From: Victivallis vadensis
GTDB taxonomy: Bacteria > Verrucomicrobiota > Lentisphaeria > Victivallales > Victivallaceae
Assembly: GCF_003096415.1 (NCBI RefSeq)
Contig: NZ_QEKH01000001.1
Span: 246,516-310,515, forward strand
Length of the DNA: 64,000 nucleotides
Reading direction: 5' to 3'
Each line of letters starts with the position of its first letter. Position 1 is the stretch's first letter. The translations under genes and the position numbers were made by a program. The notes beneath the pieces were generated by a model. The model did not search any database and was not told the origin of the DNA. It saw only the letters and a program-made list of their open reading frames with translations. Below are positions 52,699 through 60,390 of this stretch, in pieces.

Positions 52699-52963
52699 CC
52701 GGTCAGCATCTGGAGGTTCCGAGCGTGACCTCCGGCGGCAGCAGGCGTAGGGAGTGCCCGGCGTCGGCAAAAAAGCCGACGCGGTCGCCGACCGGAGCGG
52801 TGTGCCGCTCCTGTACGCTCCATGCCTGTCTCTACCGGAGCCTCCCCCTCCCGGAGGGAAAACCGGAACGGTTTTCCCGGCTCTAAGTACCCGGCGCCGG
52901 CACCTTGCCGGTCGGGTTCCAAGGGCGAAGCGCCTTGGTCGCTCCAAAAGGAGCGAAATCCCC
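52699..52963 (+). repeat. Hairpin repeat, full copy A' (inverted)
   Basis: About 265 bp, the inverted partner of copy A. Its A6-loop hairpin is GCGTCGGC-A6-GCCGACGC (52761-52782), at the same place as the T6/A6 hairpin of copy A but with a different stem. It ends in CCAAGGGCG/CGCCTTGG (52919-52938), GCTCC-aaaa-GGAGC (52941-52954) and GAAATCCCC. Confidence 0.85.
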
Positions 52964-53013
52964 GTTCGGAAACTTGCACATGGCGTTATTGAATAATCCT
53001 ATCTTGCAGGTGT

Positions 53014-55209
53014 TCAGTATAACACAACCCGGTCCTTTTCCAATCGGCCGGGAAGCGAAAACGTCCTGCCGTCCACCCAGCTCCGGGCGTTTCCGCCGAA
53101 GAAATCCGTGAAGTCCGCCGGTTCAGCGATATCCGCGATAACCGTCTTTCCCTGCCGCAGCGCCGAAACCAATGCAGCTTCGCCGCCTGCGGCGGTGAAT
53201 ACCGGTTTGCCGCCGCAGGAAAATTCACGGCCGTACACGGTGAAGCCGGTCAGCTGTTTCCGGGAATCCGTTTCCACCACCTGAAAGAAACCGGGTTCGG
53301 GAGCCTGAACCACGCATTCCGTGCTCCCTGCGGAAAGAACCATGCGGTCAACGGAAGCCGGAGCATAACCGACGGTCACATTCCGATCCTTGGTTTTCCA
53401 GGAAATCCGCATCACGCCGTCTTTTTCGGCGAACTTCACATCGGAGGCCTCGCCTTCCGGGGAAAACACCAGCACCGCCAGTCGTGGGGCCGTGAATTCC
53501 GCCTGAATCCGGCGCAGGAGCGGCAGCTTCACTTTGGCGCTGCCGACTGTGAGTTCCGCCTTGAAAAAAGGCTCCCAACGCTCCTTGTCCAGTGAAAATG
53601 CAACTCCGCTCCCGGCAATGGACAGCTTACGCTCCGGCCCTCCGGCCAGCGGCGGCTGAATCACGGTAATACTCCCCTTGCCACTTTCCATCCGCTTGAG
53701 CGGCAAGGTGAAATCATAGGAAAGCCCCCGCAGGGAATCCGGCGATTGAAATGCGGCCACCAGTACGCTGCCGACTGTCGCAAAGGTCTGCTTCACGGTA
53801 ACCGGCGCGGTCCGCCCCTTTCCCGGCATCACCTGCGTTAACTGGTATTCGCTCGCCGCAGCGCCGGAGTACAGCGTCCGGTGGACAAGTTGCGGGTAAC
53901 GGCTGGAATCGGCGCTGTTCAGCCGGGGCGCGCCGAGCTGCCCGTCCGGAATCAGATAGAGGTGACTCCGATAGCCGAGATAGCGCAGTCCGCCCGGATT
54001 CGGAGTGAACGGCAGATGCTCCGCGCCGAACTTGCTTTTGACCTGAACCGGGTTCAGGCGGCTGTAGTCGCCGAAAATCGCGGTCGCGCCGTTGCCGTAT
54101 CCGGTCAGGTAACCCTTCTCCATTCCGGTATGCCAGTCGCGGTTTTCATCGCGCCGCATGATCTGACAGGCGAGGCTGCCAACCGAAAAGTGTTCCGGGC
54201 GCGGCGGAATCGCGGCCAGCGCATCCACATTCTGATAGACGCCGCTGAAAAAGGAGAGCGACGCCGGATCATGCAGCCACCAGCGGGTCGGCAGCCCCTT
54301 CTCCGCCACCCGGGTAAGCTGTCCGGCCGCCTCCGCCGCGACCAGGCCGTTCGGAACCCGGTTCAGCAGGCCGGAGGAAAAAGTGGTTCCCTCCGGCTTG
54401 ATCCAGCTGGTGGAACGGGCGTTTTCGATTCCGAAACCGTTGCCGACCGGATTGTTCATCGCCAGCTCGGCCAACTGTTTCTTCTCATCGCGGGAAAGAT
54501 CGTCCCACAGGATATCGGCGGCCCCGGCGAAAGCGGGTTCGCCGACCGACTGGTAGCCGACATCCACGCCGCCCTCGATCCAAAAGCTCTGCTGCACCTT
54601 GGCCAGCACCTGCCGGAACTTCTTCAGCGCCTCCTGACGAATTTCCGGCGCCTTCAGCTCCTCCGAAATCAGGGCCAGCGTAAAAGCGGCGAACGCATCC
54701 TGATTGTTCGCCCGCAGGTCGTCGTCGTTGACCAGCGCGGTGGTGTAGGTCGGCAAATACGCGGCGATTCCGGCCAGTTTTTTGTGAAAATCCTCACGTA
54801 CCTCCGGCGGAATCACCGCGCCGGCATCCCGCAGAGAAAGCGCCAGAGCCAGCGCGATCGAGGTGTTCATCAGAAAGTCGTAATCGGTATGATAGAGCCG
54901 TTTGTCCCTGCGCCAGAAGCGCCGGGTCATGGTTTCATACTCCTTCAGTGCCCGTTCGAGGCTTTCCTGGTTGCCGTTGAGCCGGGCGTCCATGAAGTTC
55001 CAGTAAATCATCGCGAAATCGTGGCTGCTGCGCCCCTTGAGCACCTTGTCGGCGTCGGTCCAGGGAAGGTCGCCGAAATGGTCCCCCTGCCAGTACGCCC
55101 TGCTCTGTTCGGCCCCTTTCGCCGCCAGCTTGCCGAATTCCGCCCGGTAGTCCTGCGCCGCCAAAGCGAATGCCATTCCGGCGGCCAACGCGGTCAATGC
55201 TGTTTTCAT
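53014..55209 (-). CDS. Secreted polysaccharide-lyase-like protein (alpha toroid plus beta-sandwich)
   Basis: A 731-residue protein with signal peptide MKTALTALAAGMAFALAAQ. The first 350 residues are helix-rich with aromatic and polar motifs (NNQDAFAAFTLALISEEL near 165; WIEGGVDVGYQSVGE near 205; RSTSWIKPEGTTFSSG near 260). The second half is beta-rich. This layout resembles toroid-fold polysaccharide lyases (PL8/PL12/PL21 groups), but no catalytic set is assigned with certainty. It ends a leftward run after a pseudopilin and a glycosidase gene. It could also be a non-catalytic glycan-binding protein. Confidence 0.6.
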   Translation of the reverse strand: MKTALTALAAGMAFALAAQDYRAEFGKLAAKGAEQSRAYWQGDHFGDLPWTDADKVLKGRSSHDFAMIYWNFMDARLNGNQESLERALKEYETMTRRFWRRDKRLYHTDYDFLMNTSIALALALSLRDAGAVIPPEVREDFHKKLAGIAAYLPTYTTALVNDDDLRANNQDAFAAFTLALISEELKAPEIRQEALKKFRQVLAKVQQSFWIEGGVDVGYQSVGEPAFAGAADILWDDLSRDEKKQLAELAMNNPVGNGFGIENARSTSWIKPEGTTFSSGLLNRVPNGLVAAEAAGQLTRVAEKGLPTRWWLHDPASLSFFSGVYQNVDALAAIPPRPEHFSVGSLACQIMRRDENRDWHTGMEKGYLTGYGNGATAIFGDYSRLNPVQVKSKFGAEHLPFTPNPGGLRYLGYRSHLYLIPDGQLGAPRLNSADSSRYPQLVHRTLYSGAAASEYQLTQVMPGKGRTAPVTVKQTFATVGSVLVAAFQSPDSLRGLSYDFTLPLKRMESGKGSITVIQPPLAGGPERKLSIAGSGVAFSLDKERWEPFFKAELTVGSAKVKLPLLRRIQAEFTAPRLAVLVFSPEGEASDVKFAEKDGVMRISWKTKDRNVTVGYAPASVDRMVLSAGSTECVVQAPEPGFFQVVETDSRKQLTGFTVYGREFSCGGKPVFTAAGGEAALVSALRQGKTVIADIAEPADFTDFFGGNARSWVDGRTFSLPGRLEKDRVVLY

Positions 55210-55222
55210 CGGTACTCTCCCC

Positions 55223-56071
55223 TTATTTGAGCTTCATGTTGATTTTATTGTCGATATCGTTGAGATCGTCCAAAGCGATCCGTTTCGCGGAAAAGTCGCC
55301 GCGAAGCGAATTCACCGCCGCATTGCCGTGCCATGAGGGCAACGGAAACTTCGCATCGTCTCCATGGCATACCAGCGCCATATTGTAATTGTCGGTAATC
55401 AGAACGGCATTGGATTTGATTTTCGCGTTGTATTTATAGAAATACTTTTCCGGATTATCCCCCGTTGCGCCGATGCCGCCGTTATAAGGGAAGATATCGA
55501 CGTGCGCGCCGTAGCTTCCCTGTGTCGTGGAACCGCTGTCGAATACGCCCGGCCGGTAAGGCACCGGATCGCGGGGACATTGCAGTAGAATGGAAATGCG
55601 TCCGTTGCGCAGTTCCTTCTTGCCGAGGTAGGTGCTGACCGGCACCGGCCAGTTTTCCTTCATCGCCTCTCCGCCAACCTCCGGACGGATATACCATTGC
55701 CGGAATGACGGCAGCCAGTCGTGGTTGTCCTGCATATAAGAGTACACCCCCTGCCCGATCTGCTTCAGGTTGGCAATACACTTCATGTCTTGTGCCGCCG
55801 CCCGCGCCTTATTCAGCGCCGGCAGCAGCATCGCCGCCAATATCGCAATAATCGCAATCACTACTAGCAGCTCAATCAGCGTAAAATTGTAGCGGGATAG
55901 TCTCCGACGGAGGATTTCGCTCCTGCCGGAGCGACCAGCGCTTTCGCCGCTGGACCACGACCGGCAAGGCACCGGTGCCGGGACGGTCGACAAGCAGTGC
56001 CGCAGTCGCTCAGCGGAAGAAGAAAATTCCGGCTTGCCGCTTGCAGAGCAATCGCAATTCAGTTCTTTCAT
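55223..56071 (-). CDS. Pseudopilin-like protein with repeat-encoded N-terminal extension
   Basis: A 282-residue frame. A good ribosome-binding site (AGGGAG, 10 nt) precedes ATG at 56071, which starts [12 protein letters not shown]. Then 62 residues of Arg/Ser/Pro-rich sequence precede [20 protein letters not shown]. The extension is encoded by a partial copy of the hairpin repeat (55907-56050). The C-terminal motif is altered to [12 protein letters not shown] in place of DG. The start signals and uninterrupted frame indicate that the repeat is translated. It lies 13 bp upstream of the lyase-like gene. Confidence 0.78.
   Translation of the reverse strand: MKELNCDCSASGKPEFSSSAERLRHCLSTVPAPVPCRSWSSGESAGRSGRSEILRRRLSRYNFTLIELLVVIAIIAILAAMLLPALNKARAAAQDMKCIANLKQIGQGVYSYMQDNHDWLPSFRQWYIRPEVGGEAMKENWPVPVSTYLGKKELRNGRISILLQCPRDPVPYRPGVFDSGSTTQGSYGAHVDIFPYNGGIGATGDNPEKYFYKYNAKIKSNAVLITDNYNMALVCHGDDAKFPLPSWHGNAAVNSLRGDFSAKRIALDDLNDIDNKINMKLK
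55907..56050 (-). repeat. Hairpin-repeat copy inside a pseudopilin gene
   Basis: Contains GCTCC-tgcc-GGAGC (55919-55932) and CCAGCG/CGCTGG (55935-55953), the same two terminal stems as the copy at 52919-52954 but with changed base pairs. Also shares blocks with the copy at 31327-31487. Orientation follows the gene. Confidence 0.78.
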
Positions 56072-56134
56072 TTTTCACTTTCTCCCTGTTTCAAATAGAT
56101 GATTCAAAAACAAACTGAAATCTTAGCGGATCTG

Positions 56135-56174
56135 CCTGAAATCGATTTCTCCCGGTTGTTCAAACGATTTCAGG
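56135..56174. promoter_or_regulatory. 10-bp inverted repeat upstream of a pseudopilin gene
   Basis: CCTGAAATCG (56135-56144) and CGATTTCAGG (56165-56174), perfect, 20 bp apart, in the gap between the glycosidase and the pseudopilin genes. Possible operator. Confidence 0.45.
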
Positions 56175-56180
56175 AATGTC

Positions 56181-56212
56181 CACCGGGTCACCGATTAGAT
56201 CGGGGCCCGGTG
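56181..56212. terminator. Branched hairpin after the GH-A glycosidase gene
   Basis: CACCGGG (56181-56187) pairs with CCCGGTG (56206-56212), and CCGAT (56191-56195) with ATCGG (56199-56203) inside it. It lies 15 bp after the glycosidase stop on the minus strand; no T run, so it may be a processing or partial termination site. Confidence 0.4.
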
Positions 56213-56226
56213 TCCGATGCCATTTA

Positions 56227-58083
56227 TCAGTGCACTTCGACCTGTTCCGGCCCGACCAGATAGAGCAGTTCGGGGGAAGCGGCGTACTCTCCGGCGGGAA
56301 CGCTTTTCGCTTCACCGAGATGGTTCAGCGCCTGCGCTTTGCCGGTGATCCGCAGTGATATTTTCTGCACGGATTCCGCAGTCCACACCGCCCATACCTT
56401 CACCTTGTCCGGCCGGGTCCACCCCGCCAGATAGACCTTGCCGTGCGTCGAAATCACCGGGACGGTCGAACCGGCAGGACACATCGAAGTCAGCGTTTTG
56501 TAAGCCAGGAACGCGGGTTTCGGAGAAAAATCGGCGTGGACGATGCCGAAATGGTGTTCGCGCTCGTCCGGTTTCCACTCTCCGGCCCGGAAGTTGTACC
56601 AGAAGACCCGCTGCACGCCGTTCGCCAGCGCGATCAGGTAGGTGCGCGGCAGCATCTCCGCCTGACGCTTTTCGGTGGTGGAGTCGATCACGCCCAGCCC
56701 GGAGTAGACGATGATGTTGCCCGTGAGATCGCTGTTGAATTTGTAAAGGCCGCATACCGTTCCCTTGTAATCATCGGTTCCGGCTTCGATCACCGGGATG
56801 AACTCGTCTCCTTTTTTCAGGTTGGCGGCGGTCAGAAAGCGACCGGTCGGCTTGAAGTCGACCTTGAACTTCCCGGCGAAGCGGGGAGCGGCCTTCTGCC
56901 ACTTTTCCTGTGACGGAACCGCCTTGTTGACCCACCACGTTTCCCAGCCGATATGCAGGTCCTTCAGGTATTTGTCATTGACCTGAACCAATTTGCCGCC
57001 GCCCTTGCCGTCCATCTGGAAATCGTGGTAGAACGGCAGCCCGGAGGGAAGCACCAGCGTCCCGCCGCGCTTCACGTAAGCGACCACATCCGGCAGATAA
57101 GCCATCGGGAACTCCTCGGAGGTAGAGGGAACCAGCACCGGATACTTCTTCACATCCAGCGACTTCAGGTCGGCCAGCCGGATGCGGTCCACCTTGCGGA
57201 ACATGCCGAGATTGAAATCGGCGTTGAAATTCGGAGCCTCAAAGAAGCCCAGTTCGGGATCGTTCACAATCGCAACCATGCTGTCGGCCGGTTTCACCCC
57301 GGCTTCAGCCAGAACCGACGGCAGCACATCCAGATAAAAACGCGGCGGCTGCGCGGTGGCCCAGCCCACCTCGGTAATCCAGACCGGCTTTTCGCCGACG
57401 CCGTACTTCCGCATCAGCGCGCGCAGGCTGGAAAGGTCGGAGAACATCATCTCCGGCACTCCCCGCCAGTGGTACGGATGGATGTTCATCACATCGAAAT
57501 AGTTTCCGGCCCCCGCCTTCAGCGAGGCTTCGATGAACGGCAGCGGCACTCCCGCCGTGCCACCGTACAGCACGGTGATTTCCGGGTTGATCGCCTTGAT
57601 CTCCCGGTAGGTGCGTTCGAGCAGCTTGGCATAGTTTTCGCCGCTGGAAGCGTCATGCCAGAAGGAGGGGGAATTCTGTTCGTTCCAGACCTCCCAGTAA
57701 CGCAGCAGCGGATAACGGTTCACAAGGTTGCGCACATAACCGCTCCACAGATCGAGGTGTTTCCACGCCGGAGTCGCCCACGGCACGTCATAGTCGAGGA
57801 TCGGCAGCACGTTGATCTTCTCTTTTTTCGCCAGCTCAATCACCCGGTCGAGGTGGCTGTAATTCCAGCTGCCCTGCTTCGGCTCCGAATATTTCCAGTC
57901 GAAATCGGTGCGGACCCAGTTGATGCCCGCCTCGTGCATTTTCTGAAAAGTCTGCGGCGCGAACTGCCACTCGCCGCGGCTCACATGCGCACAGACTCCA
58001 TACGGGTCCTGAATCACCGCCGGAGCGGCGGACAGCGACAGCCCCGCGGCCGCAGCCGCCAGACAACTCCACGTTTTTTTCAT
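56227..58083 (-). CDS. Secreted GH-A clan glycoside hydrolase (GH39/GH5-like)
   Basis: A 618-residue secreted TIM-barrel protein with signal peptide MKKTWSCLAAAAAGLSLSAA. GINWVRTDFDWKYSEPKQGSWNY near residue 55 opens the barrel. RYWEVWNEQNSP near residue 130 gives the acid/base Glu and PVWITEVGWA near residue 235 the nucleophile Glu, the spacing of retaining GH-A enzymes such as GH39. The C-terminal 250 residues contain strand-rich domains. It follows the damaged pseudopilin gene by 27 bp. Substrate not assignable. Confidence 0.78.
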   Translation of the reverse strand: MKKTWSCLAAAAAGLSLSAAPAVIQDPYGVCAHVSRGEWQFAPQTFQKMHEAGINWVRTDFDWKYSEPKQGSWNYSHLDRVIELAKKEKINVLPILDYDVPWATPAWKHLDLWSGYVRNLVNRYPLLRYWEVWNEQNSPSFWHDASSGENYAKLLERTYREIKAINPEITVLYGGTAGVPLPFIEASLKAGAGNYFDVMNIHPYHWRGVPEMMFSDLSSLRALMRKYGVGEKPVWITEVGWATAQPPRFYLDVLPSVLAEAGVKPADSMVAIVNDPELGFFEAPNFNADFNLGMFRKVDRIRLADLKSLDVKKYPVLVPSTSEEFPMAYLPDVVAYVKRGGTLVLPSGLPFYHDFQMDGKGGGKLVQVNDKYLKDLHIGWETWWVNKAVPSQEKWQKAAPRFAGKFKVDFKPTGRFLTAANLKKGDEFIPVIEAGTDDYKGTVCGLYKFNSDLTGNIIVYSGLGVIDSTTEKRQAEMLPRTYLIALANGVQRVFWYNFRAGEWKPDEREHHFGIVHADFSPKPAFLAYKTLTSMCPAGSTVPVISTHGKVYLAGWTRPDKVKVWAVWTAESVQKISLRITGKAQALNHLGEAKSVPAGEYAASPELLYLVGPEQVEVH

Positions 58084-58110
58084 CTTCTCTTCTCCCTGTG
58101 GTTGGATGAA

Positions 58111-58871
58111 TCAGTCGACATCCTGACTGATGGTGACGGGCACAAGCGCCTGTGAAAGCATATAACGGAAATTGAACGGGCACTGATTCAGCTCCTGCCG
58201 GTTCATCGATTCGGCATGGCCGTCCGCCGCGCCGACAGTGGCCCGCTCATCATGTGCCAGATGGAGTCCGACCACCTGGCTGTCCAGCGGATTGGAAGGA
58301 GAAAAGGACCAGCAGGACTGCCCTTTTTCATTTCCGGTGGAAGCGGCGGTGTCTCCGGCCAGAAAAGTACCGCTTGGCCGTTTCATTCGATGCAGAGCAA
58401 AAAACATATTGTCATTACTATCTATCGTATGAAAATAAGAACCGAGGCGATTGCGTTTTTTCATATTGGAGTCATGATATTGAGTATCGTTGCGACCTTT
58501 GACAAAACCATACACTCCCCATAACAAATTATCGGAACTCGCCTTCTGGTTTTCAGGTTTGCCGGGACAACGGAGAGTTTTCAGAGAAATATAACCATTG
58601 CCTTTCTGAAGTGTTGTAGTCCGAGTATTCTCACGAGTTAATAATGCCGTCCAAGGCTCATAGTTTTTCTCCTCATATTTAGCAACCGTGACCATATACC
58701 CGTTACTGTCTTCTGCATAAAGTATCTGCGCTTTCATCACCTGCCCCACGTTGGAGAGGCAGGTCGTCTTCTGCGCCGCCGCGCGAGCCTTGTTCAAAGC
58801 GGGCATCAGCATTGCCGCGAGAATCGCGATGATCGCTATAATAGGGATAGTATAACAAATAAATTTTTCAT
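58111..58871 (-). pseudogene. Pseudopilin-like gene with frameshifted, degraded leader
   Basis: From about 58845 the frame reads [24 protein letters not shown] and continues to a normal H-DERATVGAA-DG ending (58111-58812, 234 residues). Upstream the expected FTLIELLVV is missing. The only ATG in place (58871, ATGAAAAATTTATTTG) runs into a stop after 11 codons; one more A in its A run would restore the frame as [19 protein letters not shown]. Even then the FTLIE leader is lost. An abrupt change to AT-rich sequence occurs at about 58845. It heads the operon of the GH-A glycosidase. Confidence 0.65.
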
Positions 58872-59219
58872 CACATCTTACTTATTATCAACACATATAC
58901 TCTATTTGCCTTCATGTAGAATTATAATTTTGTCTGACTGATCATTTTTAATGATTTGAGCTCAGTTTACCTTCTACATTCATTGATACGTCACCAAAAT
59001 TGCAGAAAATTGCAGAAACCATTTCTACATTATATTTATGTTGTAACTTCTGATAATAAAAGGATTTAACTTAATTTTCTTTGAGCAGAGTTCTCTAGTA
59101 ATAATTAAAAAAACAGGGGGGCTGCCTTTTTCCGTCCATAGGAATTATGATGATGAAAGAGACAACGGTATTTATGGATGTATGTCATATTGGTGGCTGA
59201 TGCATGGAGCATCAACCGG
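58872..59219. other. AT-rich gap
   Basis: About 350 bp with no gene seen. It holds a possible minus-strand -10 (TATAAT, near 58926-58921), a small inverted repeat ATCATT/AATGAT (near 58944-58958) and a direct repeat of ATTGCAGAAA (near 58999-59019). The composition differs strongly from the surrounding coding sequence. Confidence 0.5.
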
Positions 59220-60290
59220 CTACTCTTCCCGCCAGTCCCGGCAGGAGTCGCCGGGAACGGGGCGGCCGGGGATGCGTTCCCGGCGCGGTTTGAAATCCCG
59301 GGTTCGCATCATTTCGTCCAGCAGCTCCACCGCCCGGGCGCACAGCGGAACCATCGCCTGTTCCAAGCGGTCGAATTGCAGCGGCAGGGAGGCGAAGGTC
59401 TCCCCGAGGTCAAAACTGGTGACACTCAGATCATCCGGTATGGAGAGCTTGCAGAAGGCGGCTTTCTGTATCAGGTTGCTTAAAAACGCACTGTTCGTCG
59501 CAAAAAAGGCGGTCGGCCGCCGGGGCGACAGCAGAAGCGCGACCACATCCGTGGAAATCCGGCAGTCAAAACCGTCGTAGATGATGTCGTACTGCGGTTC
59601 GTAAGGCAAACCGGCCTCGTCCAGTGCCGCCTTGAAACCGGCAATACGTTCCTGCTGGTCCTGACAGGTCCGGAAATCATTTCCGTAGATCGCGCCGATC
59701 CGCCGATGGCCGTGCCGGATCAGCATGGCCGTCGCTTCGCGGCTCGATTCGAAACACTCGTTGCCCACGAAGGAAAGCGAAGGCTCGCCGACTTCGCGGT
59801 TGATCTGCATCACCGGGACGGTTCGGCTCCATTCCAGCAGCAGCCGCTTCAAGGCCCCGGAAACCAGAGTCGGCATGTAGAGCACGCCGTCCGGCTCATC
59901 CTCCAGAACTCCCCTTACGACTTCGGTTTCCTGTTCCGCGGAAAGGCCGTAGATGGCCAGCTGCATGCGCATATTCAGTTTTTCCAGCGCCTCATAACAG
60001 GCGAAGATGATCTTCCGGAACAACGGTTCGTCCTGGCCGGGCAGAACCAGCACGACGGTCCGCGAAGCGTTTCCGCAACCCGGCGCGGTACGATACAACC
60101 CCTTGTTCCGGACGCTTTCGATCACTCCCTCTTCCACCAGCATCTTCAATGCCGTATTCAGCGTGGCGAGACTGACCCGGTATTCTTTCTGCAGCGAACG
60201 GACCGAGTCGAGACGCGTTCCCGGCAGAAACGGTTCGAAGCGCCGCAGCAGCTGGTCATGCAGTTTACGGTATTTGGCCTGTTTGTCCAT
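59220..60290 (-). CDS. GntR-type regulator with LacI-type sugar sensor
   Basis: A 356-residue regulator. A GntR winged helix occupies the first 70 residues (KLHDQLLRRFEPFLPGTRLDSVRSLQKEYRVSLATLNTALKMLVEEGVIESV), followed by a LacI-type sensor (TVVLVLPGQDEPLFRKIIF; GHRRIGAIYGNDF; SIPDDLSVTSFDLGETFASLPLQFDRL). The start at 60290 fits the promoter at 60334-60362; a longer frame would begin inside it. It lies between the truncated-symporter/GH36 genes and the AT-rich gap, and probably controls the leftward glycan genes. Confidence 0.87.
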   Translation of the reverse strand: MDKQAKYRKLHDQLLRRFEPFLPGTRLDSVRSLQKEYRVSLATLNTALKMLVEEGVIESVRNKGLYRTAPGCGNASRTVVLVLPGQDEPLFRKIIFACYEALEKLNMRMQLAIYGLSAEQETEVVRGVLEDEPDGVLYMPTLVSGALKRLLLEWSRTVPVMQINREVGEPSLSFVGNECFESSREATAMLIRHGHRRIGAIYGNDFRTCQDQQERIAGFKAALDEAGLPYEPQYDIIYDGFDCRISTDVVALLLSPRRPTAFFATNSAFLSNLIQKAAFCKLSIPDDLSVTSFDLGETFASLPLQFDRLEQAMVPLCARAVELLDEMMRTRDFKPRRERIPGRPVPGDSCRDWREE

Positions 60291-60333
60291 ATATCCCATG
60301 ATTCGATTCAGAAAGAGAACTGTTTCGCTGCGC

Positions 60334-60362
60334 AATATATCCCGGACGGCCGCAAAAGTCAA
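60334..60362 (-). promoter_or_regulatory. Promoter of the GntR/LacI-type gene
   Basis: Minus strand: TTGACT (60362-60357), 17 bp, TATATT (60339-60334). Confidence 0.75.
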
Positions 60363-60390
60363 CCTTTTTTACGGCCGCCGAAGCGAAAAA

